26,912 nucleotides of DNA from Candidatus Bathyarchaeota archaeon ex4484_135 (GTDB taxonomy: Archaea > Thermoproteota > Bathyarchaeia > EX4484-135): contig NJEJ01000010.1 of the NCBI GenBank assembly GCA_002255025.1, forward strand, positions 1 to 26,912, written 5' to 3'. A program made the position numbers and the translations under genes. Numbering within the stretch: position 1 is the stretch's first letter; the number at the start of each line of letters is the position of its first letter. A model generated the notes under the pieces. The model saw nothing but the letters and a program-made list of their open reading frames with translations. It had not been told where the DNA came from and did not search any database. Of this stretch, positions 7,698 to 14,884 are shown one piece after another.

Positions 7698-8425
7698 CCC
7701 GATAGCAACCTCCTCAGGACCTCATATAGCTCGTCCTCGCTCCTGACGACGTAGACGCCCGGCATGGCCTCTAAGGTCCTCACGTTCGCCAAGTCGAGTT
7801 CACGGCATCTGAGGACGACCTTACGCCAACAGGATATGGCCCCGTGCGGGCAGAGAGGGACACAAGCCTCGCAGCCCCGGCAGAGGGCCAGGTCTATCCG
7901 GGCCGTCCTATCCTCGAGCCTGTAAACGGCCTTCTGAGGGCAGGAGAGCTCTGGTGGGCATTCCGGACAGGCCCTGCAGGCCTCTGGGTCGACCGTGCAG
8001 GGCAGCTCGGCTTCCACGGCCTCCGAGTGATCGGATGGCAGGACCACGATGGGCGTCCCGGACTTGCCAGCCATGGAGAAGGCCTGTGTGACGAGTGTGT
8101 CCGCTATGCCGTGGGCCATCTTGGCCACGGTGTTGGCCGTCGCGGGTGCTATGGCCACGGCGTCGTAAGAACCGGTCATGACGCGGCCAGGTATCTTGCT
8201 CGTGGGCCTCAGCAGGTCCTCCACGATCAGCTCCTCGTAGTAGGAGCCTGGCGAAACGGCCCTTAGGCGGTCCAACACGCCGTAGAGCCTTGCTATCCCG
8301 TGGCCAGCCCTCGAGAGGACCGTGGTCACCTTGAGGTTCAGCTCCTCCTTCAGGCTCAAGATGGTCTCGAAGACGGCCCTCACCTTGTAGCCGGCCCCGG
8401 TTATACACCAGAGGAGCTTCTTCAG
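7694..8425 (-). CDS. DmrB-like archaeal flavoprotein with ferredoxin domain
   Basis: This is an FMN-binding flavoprotein of the archaeal DmrB/AfpA group; DmrB makes the last reduction in H4MPT synthesis. The flavin fold has AIAPATANTVAKMAHGIADTL, typical of HFCD-type flavoproteins. A cysteine-rich insert (CRACPECPPELSC) is followed by a 4Fe-4S motif, CRGCEACVPLC. The conserved opening strand LLWCITGAGYK lies upstream of the first GTG (8383), so that GTG would cut the flavin fold. No ATG, GTG or TTG occurs in frame just upstream. A CTG at 8425, overlapping the mptE stop as CTGA and preceded by GAGGGGTGG at 8440-8432, is the likely start (243 residues). Confidence 0.82.
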   Translation of the reverse strand: MKKLLWCITGAGYKVRAVFETILSLKEELNLKVTTVLSRAGHGIARLYGVLDRLRAVSPGSYYEELIVEDLLRPTSKIPGRVMTGSYDAVAIAPATANTVAKMAHGIADTLVTQAFSMAGKSGTPIVVLPSDHSEAVEAELPCTVDPEACRACPECPPELSCPQKAVYRLEDRTARIDLALCRGCEACVPLCPHGAISCWRKVVLRCRELDLANVRTLEAMPGVYVVRSEDELYEVLRRLLSG

Positions 8426-9222
8426 CTTCCACCACCCCTCAGGAAAGAGGCCAGCTCTCCGGGCCCTATGGTGGTGGCCTTCGGGACCTCCTCATCGAGT
8501 ACGAAAATGCGGCCTGGGTAGAGACTGGCAAGCCAGGACAGGAGCTTCCTGGCGAAGTCCAATTTCATGCTCTTCACTTTCCCGGCCTTCACGTGCTCTT
8601 GAAGCCAGGGCTTTGAGAAACGCCCCACGAGGCCGCCGAAATACCAACCAGTCAATAGGATCCTATGAGCACCAAGGTGGAAGGCCATGAAGACCGCCCT
8701 ATCTCCATCCGTGAAACCTCCGAAGTTGAGGACACGCCCGACAGGCCTCGTCTGACACGTCCCGAGGAGGAAGCCGTTCCTGAAGGACTTCACGTGCTCC
8801 AAAAGGGCCCTTATGTTGTCCCCGTGTGCGTGCACGACCACTAAGGAGCACGCACGATTGGCTTTCAAGATGGCATTTACGTCCCCGTCCAAATCGGTGG
8901 TTATGATATCTGGCCTCAGGCCTGCCTTAAGGAGTGCTGCCGTGGCCCCGTCTGCCGATACGAGCGTTATACAGGCCCTGTTAAGGCCTCCGAGGGCCTC
9001 CTTGACCAGCTTTAGGTGCTCTTCTAAGTTGGGGCCAGCACCGAAGACCAAGACCGTCTTGCCCTTTAGTAGCTCCCTGGCTCTTTTGAGGGCTTCCTGG
9101 ATATCAAAATCAGACAGCAGGTCATCTAATATGCGGGCTGCCCTCTCGTCCTCCTCTAAGCTATAGCCGAAGGCCTCCCTGATGGCCTCGTACCAGGGCT
9201 CCCAGGACCTGTAATCCACCAA
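8422..9222 (-). CDS. mptE: 6-hydroxymethyl-7,8-dihydropterin pyrophosphokinase MptE (DUF115)
   Basis: This 266-residue DUF115 protein matches archaeal MptE, which activates 6-hydroxymethyl-dihydropterin with ATP before condensation with the arylamine. Motifs in order are VFGAGPNLEEHL (about residues 59-70), SADGATAALLKAGLRPDIITTDLDG (about 89-113), HAHGDN (about 129), GTCQTRPVG and FGGFTDGDRAVFMA. The start is TTG 9222 or GTG 9219; no ribosome site is visible and a CTTAAG element lies at 9254-9259, which fits a leaderless transcript. It heads a tightly overlapping four-gene unit: mptE, DmrB-like, DHPS-like, RFAP synthase. Confidence 0.9.
   Translation of the reverse strand: MVDYRSWEPWYEAIREAFGYSLEEDERAARILDDLLSDFDIQEALKRARELLKGKTVLVFGAGPNLEEHLKLVKEALGGLNRACITLVSADGATAALLKAGLRPDIITTDLDGDVNAILKANRACSLVVVHAHGDNIRALLEHVKSFRNGFLLGTCQTRPVGRVLNFGGFTDGDRAVFMAFHLGAHRILLTGWYFGGLVGRFSKPWLQEHVKAGKVKSMKLDFARKLLSWLASLYPGRIFVLDEEVPKATTIGPGELASFLRGGGS
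8429..8440 (-). promoter_or_regulatory. Ribosome binding site that supports a CTG start
   Basis: The minus strand reads GAGGGGTGGTGG at 8440-8429, inside the last codons of mptE and about 5-8 nt before the CTG at 8425. No other start codon in the DmrB-like frame is suitably placed, so this site helps to decide the start. Confidence 0.45.
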
Positions 9223-9273
9223 GGCCGGACCAAGTTCTTATCAGGCCCGGGGGCTTAAGGAGTACGGGCCCAC
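9223..9273. promoter_or_regulatory. Divergent promoter region of the mptE operon and DUF447 gene
   Basis: This 51-nt space contains a palindromic CTTAAG at 9254-9259, about 33 nt before the mptE start on the minus strand, and TTCTTATC near 9236-9243, which is placed to serve the plus-strand gene. AAGGAG at 9257-9262 is a ribosome site for the ATG at 9274. Confidence 0.4.
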
Positions 9274-10278
9274 ATGACATCCTTGGCCAAGTTAGGCTTC
9301 TCGGACCGGACGTTTTCCGAGGTCGTGTTGGCCCTCGAAATCGACGGGCGGGTGCACGTCCAACCCCTCGGCGTCAGGCTGTCGGGCGACCTGCTCTGGG
9401 CCCGGGTCTTCAGGTCGACCAGGCTGCATGGCCTCCTGAGGACGGGCCTGAAAGGCTCCCTGAACATAACTTATGACCCGAGGGCCTTCTTAGAGCCGGT
9501 GCTCTACGGGCGCCTCACCAGCCTCGAGGTCCTAGAGGGGCCTAAAGGGCCTTACCTGCCCTCAAGCTCGGCTTCCATCTTCGTGGAGGTCTGCCGGGTC
9601 GAGGAAAGAGGCGATTTCAGCCTGGCGTGGCTCAAGCCGACTGGCCTGGTCATGAGAGGCCCGCCGAGGGCCTTTAACAGGGCCTTCTCAGCCCTCATAG
9701 AAGCCCTAATACACCTCTCCAGGGCCAGGTACTACGCCATCGAGGGCAACGCTCGGGAGGCCTCCGAGCTGGCCGAGAAGGGGCGGTCCAGCCTCGAGCC
9801 GCTGAGGCACGCCACCGAGGACCCCTCCTGGCTCGAGATGGCCTCTGAGGTACTGGCTGAGCTCGAACTCTGGTCTTCCTGGGCCAGGGAGAAGGCTAAG
9901 CTGCCCGAGAGGGGCTTCTACACGCTTGTCATGAGGTCGAGATGGCCCGAGGAGGGCTTCTACATTTATACTGGCTCCTCGGCTAGAACGGGGCTCATAA
10001 GGTGTGTCGAGGAATGCTTATCGAGAGGGAGGGCTTCAGGCCCGCTGGGAGATTTCACCGCTAGGCCAGGCGTCCGCTTTAAGGCCATTATGGCAGCTGA
10101 GGGCCCTGAGGCCTTGAGAAACCGCCTGGAGAAAGTCATTTCAGCACGGGTCAGGCCCAGGGCCTTGGCAGGCCTCCCGGAGGACATCTTGTACGTTGGC
10201 GAGGAGGAGCCTACCGAGGGCATTAAGGGAGCTTATCGTGTCTTAGGGCTCGAGCCGTTCACGATTCTCTTCCCATGA
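9274..10278 (+). CDS. DUF447 flavin-binding-like protein fused to a GIY-YIG/DUF123-like C-terminal region
   Basis: Residues 11-125 match the DUF447 family, a split-barrel flavin-binding fold common in archaeal pterin/coenzyme clusters: SEVVLALEIDG, VQPLGVRL, LLWARVFRST, GSLNITYDPRAFLEPVLYG. Residues 130-205 are the helical second half of DUF447. Residues 213-325 are extra. GFYTLVMR (214-221) and FYIYTGSS (229-236), then an arginine in LIRCVEECL, resemble the GIY and YIG strands of GIY-YIG or DUF123 proteins, though the rest of that fold is not obvious. DUF447 proteins normally end near residue 200, so this is an unusual fusion. It diverges from mptE, suggesting a pterin-related role; none is proven. 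Confidence 0.72.
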   Translation: MTSLAKLGFSDRTFSEVVLALEIDGRVHVQPLGVRLSGDLLWARVFRSTRLHGLLRTGLKGSLNITYDPRAFLEPVLYGRLTSLEVLEGPKGPYLPSSSASIFVEVCRVEERGDFSLAWLKPTGLVMRGPPRAFNRAFSALIEALIHLSRARYYAIEGNAREASELAEKGRSSLEPLRHATEDPSWLEMASEVLAELELWSSWAREKAKLPERGFYTLVMRSRWPEEGFYIYTGSSARTGLIRCVEECLSRGRASGPLGDFTARPGVRFKAIMAAEGPEALRNRLEKVISARVRPRALAGLPEDILYVGEEEPTEGIKGAYRVLGLEPFTILFP

Positions 10279-10302
10279 CGGCTGTATGACCTCGACAGCG
10301 AA

Positions 10303-10334
10303 CTCTGTGCCTCAGAGCACTCTGGAGTTCAGAG
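10303..10334. repeat. Tandem inverted repeats upstream of the ABC transporter operon
   Basis: Two hairpins with the same stem lie head to tail: CTCTG (10303-10307) with CAGAG (10313-10317), and CTCTG (10320-10324) with CAGAG (10330-10334). Each has a 5-base loop, and the unit repeats every 17 nt. They lie 12 nt upstream of the TATA box at 10346. An operator or terminator are both possible. Confidence 0.5.
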
Positions 10335-10345
10335 CTGAACCCACT

Positions 10346-10354
10346 CTTAAATCC
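10346..10354 (+). promoter_or_regulatory. TATA-type promoter of the ABC transporter operon
   Basis: CTTAAATCC stands out in GC-rich sequence 44 nt before the ATG at 10390. GGAGGGG at 10377-10383 is the ribosome site. Confidence 0.6.
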
Positions 10355-10389
10355 GGCCTTGCTTTAGGCCTCCTCAGGAGGGGAATGAA

Positions 10390-11331
10390 ATGGGACGTGA
10401 GGTAGCCGTAAGCGTGAGGGAGCTCGTGAAGGAATACGACGGCACCTTGGCCCTCAGGGGCGTGAGCTTCGACATCTACAAGGGCGAGGTATTCGGCTTG
10501 CTCGGCCCGAACGGTGCTGGCAAGACGACGCTGATGAACATACTGGCTGGCATCCTGCTCCCCACGAGCGGGAAGGCCGAGGTACTCGGCCATGATGTGG
10601 TCAGGGAGTCGAGGGCCGTGAGGGCCCTGGTGGGCTTCTGCCCTCAGGAGACAGTGGCCTACGAGGAGCTTAACGCCATGGAGAACATGATGTTCTACGC
10701 TGGCCTCTACGGGCTCCCCCGTTCTGAGGCAAAACGCAGGTCTAAGGAGCTGTTGGAGTTCGTAAGGCTCCTCGACGTGGCGAAGAAGCCCGTAAGGGAG
10801 TTCTCGGGCGGCATGAAGAGGCGTCTCAACCTGGCTATAGCCTTGATAAACGACCCAGAGGTGCTCCTGCTCGACGAGCCCACGACGGGCCTTGACCCGA
10901 GGGCCAGGAGGGACGCCTGGCACTACATAGAGGGCCTGAAGGCTGAGGGACGCACTATCCTGCTGGCCACGCACTACATGGAGGAAGCCGACCGCCTCTC
11001 CGACCGAGTGGCCATAATGGACTTGGGCCGCGTGATAGCTCTCGACACGCCTGAGGCCTTGAAGAAATCCGTGGGAGAGCTATCTGTCATAGAAGTCCAC
11101 GTCGAGGAGGCCTCAGAGGCCCTTAAGGAGGCCTTATCGGCCCTGTCGGAGAACGGCAAGATATTATCGGGCGAAGATTACGTACGCCTCTACACACGGG
11201 ACCCAGAGGCTGTGTTGCCGAAGGCTGTCGAGGCGACGCTGAGGGCTGGTGCCAAGGTCATATCGGTCAGCGTTTCAGAGCCCACGCTCGAAGATGTCTT
11301 CCTCAAGCTGACGGGCAGGAGGTTGGAATAA
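10390..11331 (+). CDS. ABC-2 type transporter ATP-binding protein
   Basis: This 313-residue ATPase drives the permease encoded next to it. Walker A is GPNGAGKTTL (39-48), the Q loop is FCPQE (83-87), the signature is FSGGMKRR (138-145), Walker B is LLLDEPTTGLD (159-169) and the switch histidine is in ATHYMEE (193-199). Residues 210-313 form the C-terminal extension found in DrrA/CcmA-type drug or polysaccharide exporter ATPases. All catalytic residues are present. The start at ATG 10390 has AGGAGGGG upstream. The stop overlaps the permease start by one base (TAATG), so the two are coupled. The exported substrate cannot be inferred. Confidence 0.93.
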   Translation: MGREVAVSVRELVKEYDGTLALRGVSFDIYKGEVFGLLGPNGAGKTTLMNILAGILLPTSGKAEVLGHDVVRESRAVRALVGFCPQETVAYEELNAMENMMFYAGLYGLPRSEAKRRSKELLEFVRLLDVAKKPVREFSGGMKRRLNLAIALINDPEVLLLDEPTTGLDPRARRDAWHYIEGLKAEGRTILLATHYMEEADRLSDRVAIMDLGRVIALDTPEALKKSVGELSVIEVHVEEASEALKEALSALSENGKILSGEDYVRLYTRDPEAVLPKAVEATLRAGAKVISVSVSEPTLEDVFLKLTGRRLE

Positions 11332-12608
11332 TGGGCCTCAGGGCCATCTTGGCTATAGCCGAGAGGGACGTAAGGAGCACGGCCAAGGACAAGATGGCCT
11401 TGTTCTGGATAGTCGCCTTCCCGATATTCATGCTCACCATGTCCTTCCTGCTCTGGGCCAACCCCATGCCCCCCGTCACCGTCAAGGTCGGCATCGTCTA
11501 CGAGGACACGACGGTCAATTGGGGCAACCTGACCTTCACGGCCAAGAACATAACGGACATAATGAAGGAGGTCTACGTGGAGACCGAGGAAGGGAAAGTA
11601 AAGGTCTTTAACGTGGTCGAATATGGCAATAAGACTGATGAAGCCCTCAGGGACCTGAAGGCAGGCAAGCTAGATGCGGTCGTGGTCTACTTGGACCGCT
11701 TCTCGGTTAACGCCAGCTATGGCCTATCGGCCAAGGCCGAGATATACGTGAGGGGCGGGGATGCCTACACGGAGCAGGTCACCAGGGCTGTCCTAACGCA
11801 GTTCTTTGACGAGCTATCGGACAGGATAGCTGAGGCCAGGATAGAAGTGATGGAGCAGAACTTCCCGGAGGACCAGCTGCCGCCTGGCCAGAAGCAGATG
11901 ATAGTGGAGTGGATGAAGGGCTTGGCCTGGCCCGTGAACACGACCATCGAGACCGTGACGCCCGAGACCTTGATGGGGAAAGCTGGCCTGAGGGGTTGGT
12001 TCACCATAGCCATGACGGGCGTCCAGCTGCTGATGTCCGGCTTGGCCATAGGGGCCACTATGGTAGTCGAGGAGAGGGATAGGAAGACGCTCAGACGCCT
12101 CATGGCCGCCCCTATAGGGCCCTGGGATCTCTTGCTCGGCAAGACGCTCTCGGGCCTAGTGTGGCTCGGCATATCGTCTCTGGTATGCATAGGCTACGGC
12201 TTAGCCTGGGGAGCCCGGATATACTGGCACCCGTTGGAGAACCCAGCACACGCCCTCGTGCCCGTGCTGTTGCTCATGGGAGGCCTCATGATGACGGGCC
12301 TCGGCCTCCTGATATCCATGGTGGCTAAGACGTCCAAGGGAGCCTCGGGCCTCGCCACGGCCATAGGCTTCCCGCTCATGTTCCTAACGGGCATCTGGAT
12401 GCCCAAGTGGATGCTCCCGAGGCCGCTGCGGGTCTTCGCCAACTGCTTCCCGCTCACCATGATTGTTGACGCCTTGAGGGCCGTCATGGTGTTTGACGCC
12501 GGTCTAGAGGCCGTACTGCCCGTCTTGCCCTGGACGATCCTCGCGACCTTGGTCTTCTACGGCCTGGGCGTGCTGGCCTACAAGGTCGTGCTGAGGAGAA
12601 GCCTCTGA
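11331..12608 (+). CDS. ABC-2 type transporter permease
   Basis: This 425-residue membrane protein is of the ABC-2 permease family. One N-terminal helix (about residues 20-42, MALFWIVAFPIFMLTMSFLL) is followed by a large outside domain of about 170 residues rich in beta strand and charged segments (about 45-215). Then come five or so hydrophobic segments (about 222-420), with the cytoplasmic coupling phrase VVEERDRKTLRRLMAAPIGP between the first two. This is the layout of exporters such as the NatB/YhgE-type permeases. It pairs with the upstream ATPase as a homodimeric or heteromeric exporter. It is followed by T-rich tracts at 12619-12657 that could end transcription. Confidence 0.9.
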   Translation: MGLRAILAIAERDVRSTAKDKMALFWIVAFPIFMLTMSFLLWANPMPPVTVKVGIVYEDTTVNWGNLTFTAKNITDIMKEVYVETEEGKVKVFNVVEYGNKTDEALRDLKAGKLDAVVVYLDRFSVNASYGLSAKAEIYVRGGDAYTEQVTRAVLTQFFDELSDRIAEARIEVMEQNFPEDQLPPGQKQMIVEWMKGLAWPVNTTIETVTPETLMGKAGLRGWFTIAMTGVQLLMSGLAIGATMVVEERDRKTLRRLMAAPIGPWDLLLGKTLSGLVWLGISSLVCIGYGLAWGARIYWHPLENPAHALVPVLLLMGGLMMTGLGLLISMVAKTSKGASGLATAIGFPLMFLTGIWMPKWMLPRPLRVFANCFPLTMIVDALRAVMVFDAGLEAVLPVLPWTILATLVFYGLGVLAYKVVLRRSL

Positions 12609-12616
12609 AAACGAAC

Positions 12617-12660
12617 CTATTTTCTACCTTGCCCGTCTTCTCCGCTACCCTACTTTTCCC
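12617..12660 (+). terminator. Pyrimidine-rich putative terminator after the ABC operon
   Basis: Short T runs (TATTTTCTACCTT near 12619 and ACTTTTCCC near 12650) lie within 50 nt of the permease stop. Archaeal RNA polymerase terminates at T-rich tracts without needing a hairpin. The call rests only on composition. Confidence 0.35.
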
Positions 12661-12679
12661 AGGCTGAGTAAGGGCAAGT

Positions 12680-12707
12680 GTTAAAACGAGATAGGGCATT
12701 TATGCCC
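12680..12707 (+). promoter_or_regulatory. panB promoter with inverted repeat at the transcription start
   Basis: GTTAAAAC at 12680-12687 is a TATA box 40 nt before the ATG at 12720. A perfect 14-nt inverted repeat (GGGCAT at 12694-12699, ATGCCC at 12702-12707) overlaps the expected start site near 12708, a position suited to a repressor. Confidence 0.5.
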
Positions 12708-12719
12708 CCGGGTGGCGGG

Positions 12720-13574
12720 ATGTCTGAGGAGAGGAAGAAGGTTACCATAAGGACCCTCATGAAGAAGAAGGAAGCCAGCGAGAAGATCGTCTGGCTGGTG
12801 GTCTACGATTATCCGACCGCTCTCTTGGCTGATGAAGCCGGCGTGGACATGGTCCTGATAGGCGATTCGCTAGGCATGAACGTCCTCGGCTACGAGACCA
12901 CTCTGCCCGTCACCATGGAGGAGATGCTCCACCACACCCGGGCGGTCGTGAGGGCCGTGAAATACGCCTTCATAGTGGGCGACATGCCCTTCATGTCCTA
13001 CCAGCCCAGCGTGGAAGAGGCCATAAAGAACGCTGGTGCCTTCCTGAAGACTGGCTGCGATGCCGTGAAGATAGAAGGCGGGGCCGAGGTAGCTGACCGC
13101 GTGAAGGCCATAGTCGATTTCGGCATACCCGTGATAGGCCATCTCGGCTTGACGCCGCAGAAGGTATCCATGTTGGGCGGCTACAGGCTCCAAGGTAAGA
13201 CGGCCGAGGACGCCAAGAAGATAATTGAAGATGCCAAGGCCCTTGAGGAAGCAGGTGCCTTCGGCGTCCTGATAGAGAACACAACGGCCGAGGTAGCTAA
13301 GCTCGTGGCAGAGGAAACAGATCTGATAGTATTCGGCATAGGAGGAGGCCCCTACTGCCACGGCCAACTCCTACTGGCACCGGATGTGCTCGGGATAGGC
13401 AAGATAAGGCCCTGGTTCGCCAGGACCTACGTGAACTTGAGGGAGCTCATACTAAATGCCTTCAGGCGTTATTGTGAGGAGGTGAGGAAGGGCCTTTACC
13501 CGGCCGAGGAGCACACGAGGCACATGGAGAAGGAAGAATACGAGAAGCTGCTCGAGATGCTGGGCAAGAAGTAA
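12720..13574 (+). CDS. panB: 3-methyl-2-oxobutanoate hydroxymethyltransferase (PanB) or close relative
   Basis: This 284-residue TIM-barrel protein matches PanB, which adds a hydroxymethyl group from a methylene-pterin to 2-oxoisovalerate, giving ketopantoate for coenzyme A. Motifs are VYDYPTALLADEAGVD, IGDSLGMNVLGYETTLPVTMEEMLHHTRAV, GDMPFMSYQ, GCDAVKIEGG, GHLGLTPQ and the glutamate in GVLIENTTAEVAKL. Near the C-terminus, GIGGGPYCHGQLLL has histidine where PanB proteins usually have aspartate before GQ, and asparagine/threonine follow the catalytic glutamate in place of the usual hydrophobic residues. ATG 12720 with GGTGGCGGG upstream is chosen over a TTG at 12678 that would lie in the promoter. 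Confidence 0.85.
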   Translation: MSEERKKVTIRTLMKKKEASEKIVWLVVYDYPTALLADEAGVDMVLIGDSLGMNVLGYETTLPVTMEEMLHHTRAVVRAVKYAFIVGDMPFMSYQPSVEEAIKNAGAFLKTGCDAVKIEGGAEVADRVKAIVDFGIPVIGHLGLTPQKVSMLGGYRLQGKTAEDAKKIIEDAKALEEAGAFGVLIENTTAEVAKLVAEETDLIVFGIGGGPYCHGQLLLAPDVLGIGKIRPWFARTYVNLRELILNAFRRYCEEVRKGLYPAEEHTRHMEKEEYEKLLEMLGKK

Positions 13575-13670
13575 GCTAAGTCCCGGGGACGAGGGTAAGG
13601 TCCTATCAGCGTTTGGGTAGCCCTTACTTTCACCTTCCCCATCCGGTATGATAGGCCCGTGCTAAACGTA

Positions 13671-13678
13671 CTTAAAAC
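13671..13678 (+). promoter_or_regulatory. TATA-type promoter of the nurA-herA operon
   Basis: CTTAAAAC lies 40 nt before the TTG at 13711, with GGTGG at 13701-13705 as ribosome site. The 136-nt gap after panB also holds a pyrimidine-rich stretch (about 13620-13642) that could be a terminator. Confidence 0.55.
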
Positions 13679-13710
13679 GCCTAGAAGGACATCCCCTGCC
13701 GGTGGCTTGA

Positions 13711-14148
13711 TTGGCGGGCGAGGAGGAAACGCTATCAGCTATCCCCGAGATGCTTAAGGAACGCATAGAACTGGTCGAGGGCTCTATAGAAGAAGCCCCA
13801 CACCCCTTCATATACAGGATTCTCATGGAGGAGGGCACCAAGCACGTTATAGAGGAATACATCCGCAGGAGGTCCGCCATAAAGGCTAGGAAGGCGTCTG
13901 AGGAGGAAATGGCGTCCTTCTTGCAGGTCAAAAAGGTCGATAAGGGCCTGGTAAAGGAATTGGCCCGTAAATTTGAGTCCGGGGAGCTGACGGTCGTCGG
14001 GGTCGATGCTGGCGTCAACTGCCTCAACCTCGAGGTAGCTTACGTCCCGCTCTGTTGTGCTGTAGCTGCCCTCTGCACGGCCTTCGACGTGGTGGACCAC
14101 ATACCGAAGGCCATGACAGGCCTGGAGGCCAGACATCATAATATTTGA
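13711..14148 (+). CDS. nurA: NurA 5'-3' nuclease, N-terminal part (reading frame interrupted)
   Basis: These 145 residues are the first part of a NurA nuclease, which works with HerA in resecting DNA ends. A helical N-terminal region (residues 1-90) leads to the first catalytic strand, VVGVDAG (about 90-96), with the metal-binding aspartate. The frame then closes at TGA 14146-14148 after reading ARHHNI. The overlapping +1 frame reads PDIIIFDGPFLYSQL from 14129, which is exactly the next conserved NurA segment. The two frames are compatible only between the upstream stop in the second frame (TGA 14114-14116) and 14148. The start is TTG 13711. The interruption could be a sequencing error, a real mutation or recoding. 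Confidence 0.75.
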   Translation: MAGEEETLSAIPEMLKERIELVEGSIEEAPHPFIYRILMEEGTKHVIEEYIRRRSAIKARKASEEEMASFLQVKKVDKGLVKELARKFESGELTVVGVDAGVNCLNLEVAYVPLCCAVAALCTAFDVVDHIPKAMTGLEARHHNI

Positions 14149-14872
14149 TGGCCCCTTCCTATACAGCCAGCTCATGAGGGGGCGGAAGGGCACTTCTTAC
14201 TGGTCCGAGTTCGAGAGGACGCTCGACGAGGGCGTTAAGGCCCTGGAGCTATGTGCTAAGGAGGGCATACCTATAGTGGGTTTCGTGAAGAGGCCAGAGG
14301 GCTGTAGCGTGGCCAAGAAGCTCGTCAAGGCCGGCATGTTGCCCAGGCCCATAAGGGACACTGTGGCCCTGAAGTGGATGAAGGCCGGGACCTACACGAG
14401 CCTCATGAGGTACATCAGGAGGACGGCCCAGCCGGGCAAGATGGAGGTCCCGTCCAGGATGGCCGAGGAATACCTGAACAGGGCCGTCCAGATGGGCGTG
14501 GACGAGACGGTCGTCTCCATAGAGTTCACCTACATCAACACGGGCTATTCCTTCCCCTACAAGGTTGAGATACCAGCCCCCTTCACGGACCGCCTGGAGG
14601 AGATAATGGCCCTCCTCCTCGCCCTCAGGGCCAGCAGGAGCATACCGTTCCCCATATACGTGGCCGATTCCCTGACGAAGATGACGAACGTCACGAGGGA
14701 CCTGTTCATGCTCTCCCTGCGGACCCGCTTGGCCGAGGAGGTCAGGAAGGGCCGCTTGAGCGATGAGGACGTGGAGATGTTCTTGCCCAGGCACGGTGAG
14801 TCCTACGGGCTGACGGAAGAGGAAGGCCAATTTTCAGCACGCCCCGGCCCAGGGAGGTCGAAACGTAGGTAG
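14117..14872 (+). CDS. nurA: NurA nuclease, C-terminal part (continues in the +1 frame)
   Basis: This frame is open from 14117 to TAG 14870-14872. It starts with the second NurA acidic motif (IIIFDGP, from 14135), followed by RGRKGTSYWSEFERTLDEGVK and a typical C-terminal part (VGFVKRPEGC, IRDTVALKWM, then PFPIYVADSLTKMTN and RDLFMLSLR, which carry the later catalytic acid and helical cap). The first ATG in the frame, at 14174, lies after the catalytic aspartate, so independent translation would give an inactive fragment. Joined to the upstream part the protein would have about 385 residues, normal for NurA. It ends 12 nt before the herA ATG, with AGGAGGT between. Confidence 0.75.
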   Translation, partial: QAWRPDIIIFDGPFLYSQLMRGRKGTSYWSEFERTLDEGVKALELCAKEGIPIVGFVKRPEGCSVAKKLVKAGMLPRPIRDTVALKWMKAGTYTSLMRYIRRTAQPGKMEVPSRMAEEYLNRAVQMGVDETVVSIEFTYINTGYSFPYKVEIPAPFTDRLEEIMALLLALRASRSIPFPIYVADSLTKMTNVTRDLFMLSLRTRLAEEVRKGRLSDEDVEMFLPRHGESYGLTEEEGQFSARPGPGRSKRR

Positions 14873-14884
14873 GAGGTGGCGGGC

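Noticed and set aside
12678..12719. An N-terminal extension of PanB from TTG 12678
   Set aside because: It would start inside the TATA box and inverted repeat; the ATG at 12720 has a good ribosome site and gives the usual PanB length.
14876..14884. herA start at GTG 14876
   Set aside because: The GTG overlaps the AGGAGGT ribosome site itself; ATG 14885 is correctly spaced and matches the usual HerA opening.
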